Assembly: GCF_043195095.1 (NCBI RefSeq)
Contig: NZ_JBAFWN010000011.1
Source: NCEH01 sp043195095
GTDB lineage: Bacteria > Pseudomonadota > Alphaproteobacteria > Rhizobiales > Xanthobacteraceae
Direction: 5' to 3' (one strand)
Length of the DNA stretch: 64,000 nucleotides
The position numbers and the translations under genes were made by a program. Shown in pieces: positions 1 to 8,258 of the stretch (within the stretch, counting starts at the first letter, position 1; each line of letters begins with the position of its first letter). The notes below the pieces were generated by a model, which worked only from the letters and a program-made list of their open reading frames with translations, was not told where the DNA came from and did not search any database.

Positions 1-1
1 G

Positions 2-124
2 GTGCTGGTGGATCTGCGCAACATCTACCGTCCCGACGAGATGGCCGAGCTCGGCTTCACCTACGACAGCGTAGGCCGGCCAGCATGGCAGGCGGGCTCT
101 GGGGTCACCAAGGCCGCCGAGTGA
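2..124 (+). CDS. UDP-glucose 6-dehydrogenase, C-terminal end (partial)
   Basis: Forty codons ending in TGA are present; the rest lies before the window. The tail VDLRNIYRPDEMAELGFTY is the conserved C-terminal signature of UDP-glucose/GDP-mannose dehydrogenases, which oxidise UDP-glucose to UDP-glucuronate with two NAD+ for cell-surface polysaccharide synthesis. The catalytic cysteine and the Rossmann domain are outside the window, so the assignment rests on this short tail. It runs on the plus strand toward the hydrogenase cluster and is not part of it. Confidence 0.75.
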   Translation: MLVDLRNIYRPDEMAELGFTYDSVGRPAWQAGSGVTKAAE

Positions 125-153
125 ACCGCGCCTGCCGGTTACGCAAATAGCGC

Positions 154-186
154 GTCGTCCGCCTGCAACATAAGCGGGCGGACGAC
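154..186 (+). terminator. Stem-loop after the UDP-glucose dehydrogenase gene
   Basis: GTCGTCCGCC at 154-163 pairs perfectly with GGCGGACGAC at 177-186 around a 13-nt loop, 30 nt past the stop codon. Only a weak T-rich stretch follows, so this may be a terminator or a 3'-end stabilising hairpin. Confidence 0.5.
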
Positions 187-440
187 AACGCTCCGTCTTT
201 CGAACATTCAGAATAGACGCCGGGGCAGGGCTGCTGCGCGGACCTCTTCGACATGGCACGTGGAACGCCGTCGTCAGGCACCTGACCCGCGTACATTGGG
301 CGAAACGCCTTGATAGAAAAATCGCAGAAGAGATATTATGGAACTATTTTCCATCCTGCCCGGGCATGAACCGCGCACCTGGGCCTGCTTTAGCTCCGCC
401 AGCCAGACCAACTTGCACCCACGGGGGCATTCGCTCCGAA
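187..440. other. Intergenic stretch without a recognisable gene
   Basis: Between the UDP-glucose dehydrogenase stem-loop and the terminator of the hydrogenase operon there is no reading frame with protein-like composition and no tRNA-like fold. I see no clear promoter or repeat in it. Confidence 0.5.
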
Positions 441-475
441 GGAAAAGCCGGCGACGCACGCATGGCGACGCCGGC
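441..475 (-). terminator. Intrinsic terminator at the end of the hydrogenase operon
   Basis: Read on the minus strand, GCCGGCG (475-469) and CGCCGGC (453-447) form a 7-bp GC stem followed by TTTTCC (446-441). It lies 26 bp beyond the hupE stop codon, where the long minus-strand hup/hyp run ends. Confidence 0.65.
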
Positions 476-500
476 CTTGCTCCCGTCGGAGCGTCTTCGT

Positions 501-1103
501 TCAAAGCGCGCCGGTCAGGAGCGCTACGCCCGCCAGTGAAATGGCGGCACCCGCACCACGTACGAAGGCGCGACCCGAGGTCTCGCCGAGCCGGCCAATG
601 GCAAAGCCAAGGCCGAGTCCGGAGACATGCAGCAATGCGGTGCCCAGCATGAAACCGAATCCATAGGACAGGCCGCCGGCATTCTCGGGCATTTCGGCGC
701 CGTGGGCGTGGCCATGGAACACGGCAAACATGCCGACAAGACCCATGGCGAAAGCCAGCGGTGCCTTGACGCCCATCGCGACTGCGGCTCCGAGAACCAC
801 CACCGACAAGGCGATGCCCGTCTCTACGTAAGGCAGGTCGAAGCCGCTCATGCCCAGGGCGCCGCCGACCGCCATCAAGCTCACGAAGCTGAGAGGCAGC
901 AACCAGATGGCGCGCCCGCCCATCTGCCAGGCCAGAATGCCGACGGTGACCATGGCCAGCACATGGTCGAGGCCGGTCACGGGATGCATGAAGCCGTGCA
1001 CGAAGCCGTGCGTGGCGCCGACGCCGGTATGGGCGAAGGCTAGAGAAGGCGCCAGCGCCATGGCGCTGGCGATTGCGAGGACACGAAAGGCGGGACGAGT
1101 CAT
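501..1103 (-). CDS. hupE: HupE/UreJ-family membrane protein
   Basis: A 200-aa protein with a signal peptide (roughly residues 1-23, ending near AFA before HTG) and about six hydrophobic helices. The family hallmark, an H-P-x-x-G-x-D-H motif in the first helix after the signal (HPVTGLDH), is present, as is a His-rich FHGHAHG stretch. HupE proteins are nickel permeases or diffusion facilitators for hydrogenase assembly; this was shown for Rhizobium leguminosarum HupE and is inferred here. The ATG at 1103 is preceded by a CAGGAG ribosome site; a longer in-frame extension upstream lacks one. Last gene of the hup/hyp cluster, 66 bp downstream of hypE, followed by a terminator. Confidence 0.88.
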   Translation of the reverse strand: MTRPAFRVLAIASAMALAPSLAFAHTGVGATHGFVHGFMHPVTGLDHVLAMVTVGILAWQMGGRAIWLLPLSFVSLMAVGGALGMSGFDLPYVETGIALSVVVLGAAVAMGVKAPLAFAMGLVGMFAVFHGHAHGAEMPENAGGLSYGFGFMLGTALLHVSGLGLGFAIGRLGETSGRAFVRGAGAAISLAGVALLTGAL

Positions 1104-1169
1104 AAAGCCACTCTCCTGAAGGACGGGTTCATCTTTGGTGGATGGGTCGCAACGCACAAGTCATCAAGC

Positions 1170-2237
1170 TCAACAGATCCGGGGCAATTGATCGCCCACC
1201 AGCATGTCCACGATGCGCTCGCCGCCGAAGCGCGTTTCCATCACGACGCGGCCGGGTCGTTCCGCCACAATTGTGCCGATGGCGACAGCCCCCTGCCCCA
1301 GCGGATGCACACGCCATGCCGAAAGCGCAGCCGCGGCCTCCTCGGCTGGCACCACCGCAATCAGCTTGCCTTCATTGGCGAGGTAGAGCGGGTCGAGGCC
1401 AAGAATCTCGCAGAAGCCATTCACCTCGGGGCGGATCGGTAGATCCGTTTCACGCACCCGCACGCCCACCGCGCTCGCCTCGGCCAACTCATTGAGCACG
1501 GCCGCCGCGCCGCCGCGCGTGGCGTCCCGCATCATCCGAACGCCCGGCGCCGCTGTGATCAGAACATCCACAAGCTCGTGCAACGGCGCGCAATCGCTAG
1601 CGATCGTGGTCTCAAGTGCAAGATCGCCGCGGGCATTCAAGATGGCCGCCCCGTGGTCGCCGAGCAGGCCGTTTACCAGTACCACGTCACCGGGCCGCGC
1701 ACGGTCGATGCCCACATGGAGGCCGGTCCGCACCACGCCGATGCCGGTGGTGGTGATGAAAAGCTTATCGCATGCCCCGCGCGCGACCACCTTCGTGTCT
1801 CCGGTGACGATGGAGACACCGGCCGCCGCCGCCGTGCGTGCCATGGAGGCCACAACGGCACGCAGGGTCTCGACCGGCAATCCTTCCTCGATGATGACAG
1901 CACACGACAGCGCCACCGGGCGCGCTCCGCCCACGGCGAGATCGTTCACCGTGCCGCAGACGGCGAGGGTGCCGATGTCGCCGCCAGGGAAGAACAGGGG
2001 ATCGACGACGAAGGAATCAGTGGTGAAAGCCAGCCGGTCGCCCAGCGCGGCCAGCGCCGTCAGGTCGAACCGCGCCTGATCCTCCGGGGCGGGGTGCCCT
2101 GCCCCGGCGAAGGTCTCCAGAAACACATCCTCGATGAGATCGCGCATGGCCGTGCCGCCGCCGCCATGGGCCAGCGTCACGGTGGCCTGCGTCACGCGGC
2201 GGGGCCGGCGCACGGGCCGGTCAAAAGGAATGTTCAT
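1170..2237 (-). CDS. hypE: Hydrogenase maturation protein HypE
   Basis: A 355-aa PurM-like ATPase that dehydrates the thiocarbamoyl group delivered by HypF to a thiocyanate, the source of the Fe cyanide ligands of [NiFe]-hydrogenases. The N-terminal glycine-rich TLAHGGGGTAM motif and the invariant C-terminal PRIC, whose cysteine carries the carbamoyl/cyano group, are both present, so it looks functional. The ATG at 2237 overlaps the hypD stop by 3 bp, which implies translational coupling; an in-frame extension to 2279 lies inside hypD and is unlikely to be used. Cytoplasmic; works with HypF, HypC and HypD. Confidence 0.97.
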   Translation of the reverse strand: MNIPFDRPVRRPRRVTQATVTLAHGGGGTAMRDLIEDVFLETFAGAGHPAPEDQARFDLTALAALGDRLAFTTDSFVVDPLFFPGGDIGTLAVCGTVNDLAVGGARPVALSCAVIIEEGLPVETLRAVVASMARTAAAAGVSIVTGDTKVVARGACDKLFITTTGIGVVRTGLHVGIDRARPGDVVLVNGLLGDHGAAILNARGDLALETTIASDCAPLHELVDVLITAAPGVRMMRDATRGGAAAVLNELAEASAVGVRVRETDLPIRPEVNGFCEILGLDPLYLANEGKLIAVVPAEEAAAALSAWRVHPLGQGAVAIGTIVAERPGRVVMETRFGGERIVDMLVGDQLPRIC

Positions 2238-3355
2238 GCCGCCCCCTTCATGCCGCCATATTGATAATAGGCCGCGCATGCGCCTTCGGAGGAAACCATC
2301 AGCGCGCCGAGCGGCATTTCAGGCGTGCAACCGGTACCGAAGACGGGGCAGGCCCAGGGCTTCACGGCCCCGGTGAGTACCTCTCCGCAGCGGCAGGCGG
2401 CGGGATCGGCGACCTTCACATCCGGCACGGCGAAACGGCGTTCGGCATCGAACCGGGCATAGGGTTCACGCAGCCGCACCCCCGATTCGGCGATGGAACC
2501 GAGCCCGCGCCATTCGAACGTGGGGCGGGTCTCATATACTTCCGTGACGGCGGCGAGGGCGGCGGGATTGCCCCGGTCCGGAACCACGCGGGCATATTGA
2601 TTCTCGATCCGCGCCTCGCCCGCCGCGAGCTGCCGCAGCACCATCAGGAGAGATTGCAGCAGGTCGATCGGCTCGAACCCCGCCACCACCAGCGGCCGGT
2701 GAAATTCCTCGGCGATGAAGCGATAGGGCTCCGTGCCGATGACCATGGAGACATGGCCCGGCCCGATGAAGCCGTCGATGCCGAAGTCCGGCTGCTCCAG
2801 CAAGGCCCGCAAGGTCGGGATGATGGTGATGTGATTGCAGAACAAGAAAAAATTGGAGATGTTCTCGCGCGCGGCGCGCAGCACGGTCAGAGCCGTTGAA
2901 GGCATGGTGGTTTCAAACCCAAGGCCGAAGAACACCACCTCGCGGCCTGGATTGCGCCGCGCCAGCTCCAGCGCATCAAGCGGCGAATAGACCATGCGCA
3001 CGTCGGCGCCGTCCGCCTTTGCCTGGAGCAGGCTCTTGCGCGAGCCCGGCACGCGCATGGCATCGCCGAAGGTGGCGAAGATCACCTCCGGCCGCTCCGC
3101 GATGGCGACGCAATCATCTACCCGCCCCATGGGCAGGACGCAGACCGGACATCCCGGTCCGTGCACGAATTCGATGATATCGGGCAGCAGTCCTTCCAGC
3201 CCGTAGCGGAAAATGGCGTGGGTGTGCCCCCCGCACACCTCCATGACGGCGACCGGATTGGTACGTCCCCGCTCCAGGCGCGCCGCAAGCGTGCCGATCT
3301 CCCGTATCAGTCCGGTTGCGAGGGCCGGATCGCGGAATTCACTGACGAAACGCAT
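2234..3355 (-). CDS. hypD: Hydrogenase maturation protein HypD
   Basis: A 373-aa protein of normal family length. It forms the scaffold, with HypC, on which the Fe(CN)2CO unit is built. Conserved elements are visible in order: EVCGGHTH with Cys41, GPGCPVC with Cys69 and Cys72, the GFETT motif of the second domain, and a C-terminal cysteine set (CRCGE, CPVFGTGC, EGACAAYY) expected to bind the [4Fe-4S] cluster. The start overlaps the end of hypC by 17 bp and the stop overlaps hypE. Confidence 0.98.
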   Translation of the reverse strand: MRFVSEFRDPALATGLIREIGTLAARLERGRTNPVAVMEVCGGHTHAIFRYGLEGLLPDIIEFVHGPGCPVCVLPMGRVDDCVAIAERPEVIFATFGDAMRVPGSRKSLLQAKADGADVRMVYSPLDALELARRNPGREVVFFGLGFETTMPSTALTVLRAARENISNFFLFCNHITIIPTLRALLEQPDFGIDGFIGPGHVSMVIGTEPYRFIAEEFHRPLVVAGFEPIDLLQSLLMVLRQLAAGEARIENQYARVVPDRGNPAALAAVTEVYETRPTFEWRGLGSIAESGVRLREPYARFDAERRFAVPDVKVADPAACRCGEVLTGAVKPWACPVFGTGCTPEMPLGALMVSSEGACAAYYQYGGMKGAA

Positions 3356-3665
3356 GATCGCCCCCTGCCCTGCCCGTGCCTGCGGGTTCGACGCTGCCGG
3401 TGCGCATCGCGTCCATCTCCGCGTCCATCTCGCCGATCTCGGCGAGCACCTTCAGCGTGGCTGCGGCTTCCGCCTCGTCGATCCGGCTCATGGCGAAGCC
3501 CACATGCACCAGCACCCAGACGCCAATCAGCGCGTCCAGCGGCGCGCCCGGTTCTGCAACGCAGACGACGTCGACGCTGCGGCGGACGCCGGAAACATCC
3601 ACGATCGCCAACATTGCGTCCGCGTCGGCAATGGCGACGATCCGACCGGGAATCCCGAGGCACAT
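3339..3665 (-). CDS. hypC: Hydrogenase maturation chaperone HypC
   Basis: A 108-aa HypC/HybG family chaperone that carries the iron cofactor from HypD to the large-subunit precursor. The catalytic N-terminus MCLGIPGRI has the essential Cys2. The family is usually 75-100 aa; this copy has a roughly 20-residue Gly/Ala-rich tail encoded by the stretch before and within the hypD overlap. The ATG is preceded by GGAG at good spacing and follows the hupR stop by 12 bp. A paralogue, hupF, sits in the same cluster. Confidence 0.96.
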   Translation of the reverse strand: MCLGIPGRIVAIADADAMLAIVDVSGVRRSVDVVCVAEPGAPLDALIGVWVLVHVGFAMSRIDEAEAAATLKVLAEIGEMDAEMDAMRTGSVEPAGTGRAGGDHAFRQ

Positions 3666-3677
3666 GGGTTCGTCTCC

Positions 3678-5138
3678 TTAATGGCGTGCGAAGGTGCGAC
3701 CGCGGGCGATCCCGTAGCGGTCGATCTTCGCCCTCAGGCCAACGCGGGACAGGCCGAGTTCCTCGGCCGCCCGGCTCTTGTTCCAGCGACAGCGCACGAG
3801 CGTTTCCATGAGGATGGAGGCTTCGATGCGCTCGATGCGGTCTTTCAGCAGGCCGCCGTCGGGCAGCGCGATCTGCTGGGACGCGCCTTCGGGCGCAGCG
3901 GCGGCGCGCACCACATGGGGCGAGAGCAGATCGGCACCGAGCTCTGGTCCGGTGGACAGAACCAGCATGCGCAGCACCTCATTCTGCATCTCGCGCACAT
4001 TTCCGGGCCAGTCATAGGCCTCGATGCAGGCGAGCGCTTCGTCGGTAAAGCCCTTCACGCTCTTGCTGTGGAGATTGCAGAGGCCGTCGAGAATGGCCGT
4101 GGCCAGCACCCGCAGATCATTGCGTCGCGCGCGCAGGGTCGGCATCATCAACGCCATCGCCGAGAGGCGGTAGTAAAGATCCTCACGGAACCGGCCGCCG
4201 GCGATCTCCTGCGTGAGGTCGCGATGGGTCGCCGCCAGCACCCGGACATTCACGAGCTTGGAGTCGTTGGAGCCGACAGGCCGGATCTCTCCCTCCTGCA
4301 GAAAACGCAGGAGCTTCACCTGAAATGCAGGCGAAACATCGCCGATCTCGTCCAGAAGAATGGTGCCGCCGTCCGCTTCGTCCAGCAATCCGATACGCGT
4401 GGTGTGAGCGCCGGTGAAAGCGCCCTTCTTGTGCCCGAACAATTCGGATTCGAGCAATTCGTCCGGAATAGCTCCGCAATTGACCGCAAAGAACGGGCGC
4501 TCCGACCGTAGGCTGGAATAATGGATCGCCCGCGCGAGCAGTTCCTTGCCGGTTCCGGTCTCGCCCTGGATCAGCACCGGCACGTCGAACACGGCCACCT
4601 GGGCCGCGCGCCGGCAGGTCTCGTTTAACGGGCTGTCGGGGCTGCGGATCAAGGTGTCGAAATGGAAGTTCCGCGCCACGCGCTCGTGCTGGGCCGCAAG
4701 ACGGGCCTGCGCCGCCGGGGCGGCGAGCTTCAGTTCCAGCGAGAGGCGATGATGGTCGCGCTGCAGAGCGAACAGATGGGCGGCATTGCGGGCCACCAGC
4801 AACAATTGGTCGGGATGCCAGGGCTTGGTGATATATTGATAGATGCCGGCGCCGTTGATCGCCCCGATCATGTCTTCCGGCTCAGTATAGCCGGTGACGA
4901 TGACGCGGACAATTTCCGGCCAGCGCTCCCGAACCTCGGTCAAGAACGTGACGCCCGACACCTCCGGCATGCGCTGATCGCAGAAGACCGCCTGGATCCA
5001 CTCGCTTTCCAGGATGCGCCGCGCCTCCGCCGCGCCGAGGGCGGTGAAGACCTCGAATTCCTCGCCGAGCACGCGCGCCATCACCTCCACCGAGCGTGGC
5101 TCATCGTCCACCAGAAGAAGGGCGGGGCGGGTGCTCAC
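3678..5138 (-). CDS. hupR: NtrC-family hydrogenase response regulator
   Basis: A 486-aa regulator with receiver (about 1-120), AAA+ (about 150-385) and Fis-type helix-turn-helix (C-terminus) domains. The phosphoacceptor Asp54 is in VFCDQRMPEV; the Walker A GETGTGKE, the sigma54-contacting GAFTGA loop and the Walker B ILLDEIGD are intact. HupR/HoxA proteins activate hupSL in response to the HupT/HupUV H2-sensing system; in several relatives the unphosphorylated form is the activator. I place the start at GTG 5138, preceded by GGAG, because the upstream frame (to 5261) is Arg-rich and lies inside hypB. The intact GAFTGA agrees with the sigma54 promoter seen before hupS. Confidence 0.95.
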   Translation of the reverse strand: MSTRPALLLVDDEPRSVEVMARVLGEEFEVFTALGAAEARRILESEWIQAVFCDQRMPEVSGVTFLTEVRERWPEIVRVIVTGYTEPEDMIGAINGAGIYQYITKPWHPDQLLLVARNAAHLFALQRDHHRLSLELKLAAPAAQARLAAQHERVARNFHFDTLIRSPDSPLNETCRRAAQVAVFDVPVLIQGETGTGKELLARAIHYSSLRSERPFFAVNCGAIPDELLESELFGHKKGAFTGAHTTRIGLLDEADGGTILLDEIGDVSPAFQVKLLRFLQEGEIRPVGSNDSKLVNVRVLAATHRDLTQEIAGGRFREDLYYRLSAMALMMPTLRARRNDLRVLATAILDGLCNLHSKSVKGFTDEALACIEAYDWPGNVREMQNEVLRMLVLSTGPELGADLLSPHVVRAAAAPEGASQQIALPDGGLLKDRIERIEASILMETLVRCRWNKSRAAEELGLSRVGLRAKIDRYGIARGRTFARH

Positions 5139-5142
5139 CCCC

Positions 5143-6096
5143 CTACTCCGCCGCCGTATGGACGGCACCGCGCAGCGCCTGTGCCCGCTGATCGGCGGCC
5201 CGCGCCAGCTCCTCCAGCCGCGCCCGCCGCCCGTCCTCAAGCCAAGCCAGCCATTCCGCAAATCCAGCGCCGGAGCGCGAGGAAAGGGTGATCACCCGTG
5301 CCGTGGGATTGATGCGCGCGACATTTCCGGCGATGGCGGCGAAATCCACGTCCAGATGCGGCAGCAGGTCGGCCTTGGTCAGCAGAACCAGATCTGCACC
5401 CTCGAAGATATCCGGATATTTCAGTGGCTTATCCTCGCCCTCGGTCACCGAGAGGAGGGTGATGCGCTTGTCCTCGCCGAGATCGAAGGCCGCCGGGCAG
5501 ACCAGATTGCCAACGTTCTCGATGAAGAGAATTCCGCCCGCGGGAAGCGGCAGCCGGTCCAGCGCATGGCCGACCATGTGCGCGTCCAGGTGACAGCCCT
5601 TCCCGGTGTTGATCTGGACCGCGGGGAATCCGACTGCACGGATCCGCTCGGCATCGTTCGCGGTCTGCTGGTCGCCCTCGATGACGGCAGCGGGAACGCG
5701 GCCGGCGAGCGCTTTCAGGGTCTCGACCAGCAGCGTCGTCTTGCCGGCGCCAGGACCCGCGAGCAGGTTCAGGGCGAAAACCCCGTCCGCGGCGAGCCGA
5801 ACGCGGTTCTGTGCCGCGAACCCGTCGTTCTTGGCCAGGATGTTCTGCTCGATCTCCACCATGCGGCGCGCATCAAGGCCGGGCGCGTGGCTGTGCTGCG
5901 GTTGCTCGGGTGCGCCGGCATCGGGTGAATGCCCGTGGGAATGGGCATGGGAGTGCCCGTGTGTGTGCCCGTGATGGTGCGCCCCGTCATGGGAAGCAGA
6001 CTCATGAGAATGGGAATGGGCGCCCTGCCCCGCCTGCACGGCATCGGGACCGGACAGGGTGACGGCATCGGAGCCACAACCGCAGGCGACGCACAT
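5143..6096 (-). CDS. hypB: Hydrogenase nickel-incorporation GTPase HypB
   Basis: A 317-aa SIMIBI GTPase that hands nickel to the hydrogenase large subunit together with HypA. It begins MCVACGCG, the high-affinity CxxCxC nickel site, followed by a His-rich stretch (about residues 28-58, alternating H-G-H-S) that suggests nickel storage. The GTPase core has P-loop GPGAGKTT, metal site GKGCHLDAH and the guanine-specificity motif TKAD. The ATG at 6096 follows GGAGG by 7 nt and overlaps the hypA stop; a GTG one codon earlier is less well spaced. Confidence 0.97.
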   Translation of the reverse strand: MCVACGCGSDAVTLSGPDAVQAGQGAHSHSHESASHDGAHHHGHTHGHSHAHSHGHSPDAGAPEQPQHSHAPGLDARRMVEIEQNILAKNDGFAAQNRVRLAADGVFALNLLAGPGAGKTTLLVETLKALAGRVPAAVIEGDQQTANDAERIRAVGFPAVQINTGKGCHLDAHMVGHALDRLPLPAGGILFIENVGNLVCPAAFDLGEDKRITLLSVTEGEDKPLKYPDIFEGADLVLLTKADLLPHLDVDFAAIAGNVARINPTARVITLSSRSGAGFAEWLAWLEDGRRARLEELARAADQRAQALRGAVHTAAE

Positions 6097-6437
6097 CACA
6101 CGACCTCCAGGTCTTTGATTTTCATCTCGGTGCCGCCGTTGGGCAGCAGCCGTTCACCGCCGCAAACCGGGCAGGGATCGAGCCGGCCGGCGAGTGGCAC
6201 CGTGGTTCCGCAGGCGAAGCACCAGGCGGTTCCGCTCTCGGTGATCATCACCAGTTCGGCGCCTTCGGCGAGCGACCCGCGCATCACAACGTCGAAGCCG
6301 AAGCGCAAAGCCTCGGGCTCAACGCCCGCAAACGCACCGATCGCAAGGCGCACCCTCGTGACGCGCGAAAAATTCTGCGTCCGCGCTGCGTCTTCCATCG
6401 CGCTCCGCAGGCTCTCGCATAACGCCATCTCATGCAT
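6096..6437 (-). CDS. hypA: Hydrogenase nickel chaperone HypA
   Basis: A 113-aa protein, exactly the family length. The N-terminal MHE supplies the nickel ligand His2, and the structural zinc site is formed by Cys73, Cys76, Cys89 and Cys92 (CFAC and CPVC). It works with HypB and HypE to insert nickel. The start follows the hupK stop almost without a gap and its own stop overlaps the hypB start, so translation is probably coupled. Confidence 0.97.
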   Translation of the reverse strand: MHEMALCESLRSAMEDAARTQNFSRVTRVRLAIGAFAGVEPEALRFGFDVVMRGSLAEGAELVMITESGTAWCFACGTTVPLAGRLDPCPVCGGERLLPNGGTEMKIKDLEVV

Positions 6438-6438
6438 G

Positions 6439-7389
6439 TCATGCCTCCGGAGCAAAATGGAGGGCCAGCGGAACACAGGGATTGACCGCGCATTCGGCAA
6501 TCCGCGCCAGCATCTGCGCCTCGCGCCGCGCCGGCAAGGCCGCGAGCATCTGGGCGAACAGGCCTCCCGGCGCCAGATTCCACGCGCTGGGCGTGCGGAC
6601 CCTATAGGCGAGCACACGGCCGTCCTTCACCTTCGCCTGGTGAACGAGGATCCCTCGCGACGCCTGCGCATAGCCGATCCCTGCCCCGGCTTTCCCATGA
6701 AGTTGCGCGGTGCCGCCGCCCATCGCCATCCAAGACAGATCCACGATTCGCGCGAGCAGGCGGACGAACAGGCTTGCCCCTTCCTCCCGCAGCAGCGCAC
6801 GAATGACGGGCGCGGCACGCACGCGCCCGAGGGCTGTGGCCTCCCATCGGGGCGAGGGTGCCTGTTCGAGCAGGTCGGTATCGAGGGCTTCCGTCTCCAG
6901 GTCCCGAAGGGCGACCCGCCCCCATGCCGGGTCCAGGCGCTCACGCAGGTCACGCAGCAGGCATGCGGCCGGCGTTGCGCCGCGGGCCAGCCAGGATGCC
7001 AGATGGGCACTGGAGAATTCCGGCAGGTTGTCCCCGCCGCACACATGGCGGACGATCTCGTTCGGCGCGCCGTGCCCGAGCAATGCAAGGCCGTCGCGGT
7101 CCGTCGCGGCACCGAGCACGCTTGGCCATAGGTGAAACAGCGCCACCCCATGGTCGCGCACGGTTTCGGCTTGCATCGCCGAGGCGTTGCCGGCGTCTGA
7201 CATGCCAAGCGCATGGCTTGCGGCCGCGCGATGGGCGGCCGCGCAGAGATTGAACAGGCGCGGCAACAGCTCCAGCGCGTCGTCCACGCGCCGGCCGACC
7301 AGCAGCGGCTCGGGATCGAGCATCGGCGCGCTGGTAAAGTGCCAGCCCGCCGCGACACCGGGCCGCGTGATGGTCAAGGTTTCGGTCAT
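6439..7389 (-). CDS. hupK: Hydrogenase assembly protein HupK (HoxV-like)
   Basis: A 316-aa protein resembling a shrunken [NiFe]-hydrogenase large subunit that has lost the metal centre. The C-terminus NPCVPLALHF echoes the DPCxxC motif of HupL, with the second cysteine replaced, and the N-terminal motif LCAAAH is a relic of the CxxC motif. HupK/HoxV is thought to act as a scaffold or transient carrier for the Fe(CN)2CO group before transfer to HupL. The start overlaps the hupJ stop by 4 bp. Confidence 0.9.
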   Translation of the reverse strand: MTETLTITRPGVAAGWHFTSAPMLDPEPLLVGRRVDDALELLPRLFNLCAAAHRAAASHALGMSDAGNASAMQAETVRDHGVALFHLWPSVLGAATDRDGLALLGHGAPNEIVRHVCGGDNLPEFSSAHLASWLARGATPAACLLRDLRERLDPAWGRVALRDLETEALDTDLLEQAPSPRWEATALGRVRAAPVIRALLREEGASLFVRLLARIVDLSWMAMGGGTAQLHGKAGAGIGYAQASRGILVHQAKVKDGRVLAYRVRTPSAWNLAPGGLFAQMLAALPARREAQMLARIAECAVNPCVPLALHFAPEA

Positions 7390-8249
7390 GCCGGCTCCGA
7401 TGCCGGGCGCGCGCCGGCGGCGCCGCCGAAGATCAGCTCGCGGCGCGTCGGTTGGGGCGAGAGGGCGCGCCGTTGCTCCGCAGCGTCCCCCGGAGCGCCT
7501 TCACCGCCCGAAGCTTCCGCAGCCTCGAGAGCCGCCAATTCCTCGGTACGGCGACGGCGAATTTCGGCCGTGGGCGCACCTTCTTCGCGGTGCGCGGGAT
7601 CAAGCAATGCGATCAACGCCGCCGTGGCGGTTTCCGTGGCCTGGAGCATCGAGGTGAAGTCGAACATGGGCGAAAACAGCGAGCAGGCCTTGTAGGGGCC
7701 GGTTTCCGGCCGGTTTGCGCCGAGAAACTCGTACCAGCCCGAGGGAAACGCGATCAGTTCCTTCGTTCCGGTGGCAAGGCGGCTCCAGTCCTCTTCCGGG
7801 CCGGGCAGCAGGACAAGGTTCATGAACCAAGGCGTGACCAGCATGCCGAGCACCCGCCCTTCGTAGACGCGGAACCCGACGGCCTTCACCGAGAGCGTCT
7901 CATTGACGATCGGCACGCCCCGCATCTGCCCCGCGTGAATCTCGCGGAACGCGGCTTCCAGGCGCGGCGGCACGGTGCGGACGATCTCCTCCAGGCGCGG
8001 ATCGACAGCCGGCGCGGGCGCGGCGGCGATCCCCTCGCCCTGGTCGAGCACCATGAATTGTTCGCGGTCGCCATCGCACACCGGGCAGCGCCAGTGATCC
8101 GGCAAGTCCACGAAAGGAGTACCGGCGGGGACCTGCCACGTCTCGCACCCCTCAGCGGGGTCATAGACGTGCCAGCACACCTTGCACTCCAGGCGGGTCT
8201 TCGGATCTAGCCCGCCATTCGCCCCGCGAAACGAACCTTCAAACCGCAT
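7386..8249 (-). CDS. hupJ: HupJ: fused rubredoxin and HybE-type assembly chaperone
   Basis: A 287-aa protein. Residues about 15-65 are a rubredoxin domain with iron ligands Cys22, Cys25, Cys55 and Cys58 (CKVC and CPVC). Residues about 85-235 match the HupJ/HybE hydrogenase-assembly family. The C-terminal 50 residues are a charged, Ala/Glu/Arg-rich tail. In R. leguminosarum the same functions are separate genes (hupI rubredoxin, hupJ); here a single frame covers both, in agreement with the missing separate hupI. The rubredoxin part is thought to protect or assist small-subunit maturation in the presence of oxygen. Confidence 0.9.
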   Translation of the reverse strand: MRFEGSFRGANGGLDPKTRLECKVCWHVYDPAEGCETWQVPAGTPFVDLPDHWRCPVCDGDREQFMVLDQGEGIAAAPAPAVDPRLEEIVRTVPPRLEAAFREIHAGQMRGVPIVNETLSVKAVGFRVYEGRVLGMLVTPWFMNLVLLPGPEEDWSRLATGTKELIAFPSGWYEFLGANRPETGPYKACSLFSPMFDFTSMLQATETATAALIALLDPAHREEGAPTAEIRRRRTEELAALEAAEASGGEGAPGDAAEQRRALSPQPTRRELIFGGAAGARPASEPA

Positions 8250-8258
8250 GATCGGTCC

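Noticed and set aside
338..652. Plus-strand frame between the UDP-glucose dehydrogenase and hupE genes
   Set aside because: Arg/Pro/His-rich, runs across the hupE terminator and into hupE antisense, no ribosome site.
5938..6010. Repeat-like plus-strand sequence with many ATGGGAATG-type units
   Set aside because: It encodes the His/Gly-rich nickel-binding stretch of HypB on the minus strand, so the periodicity is explained by the protein.
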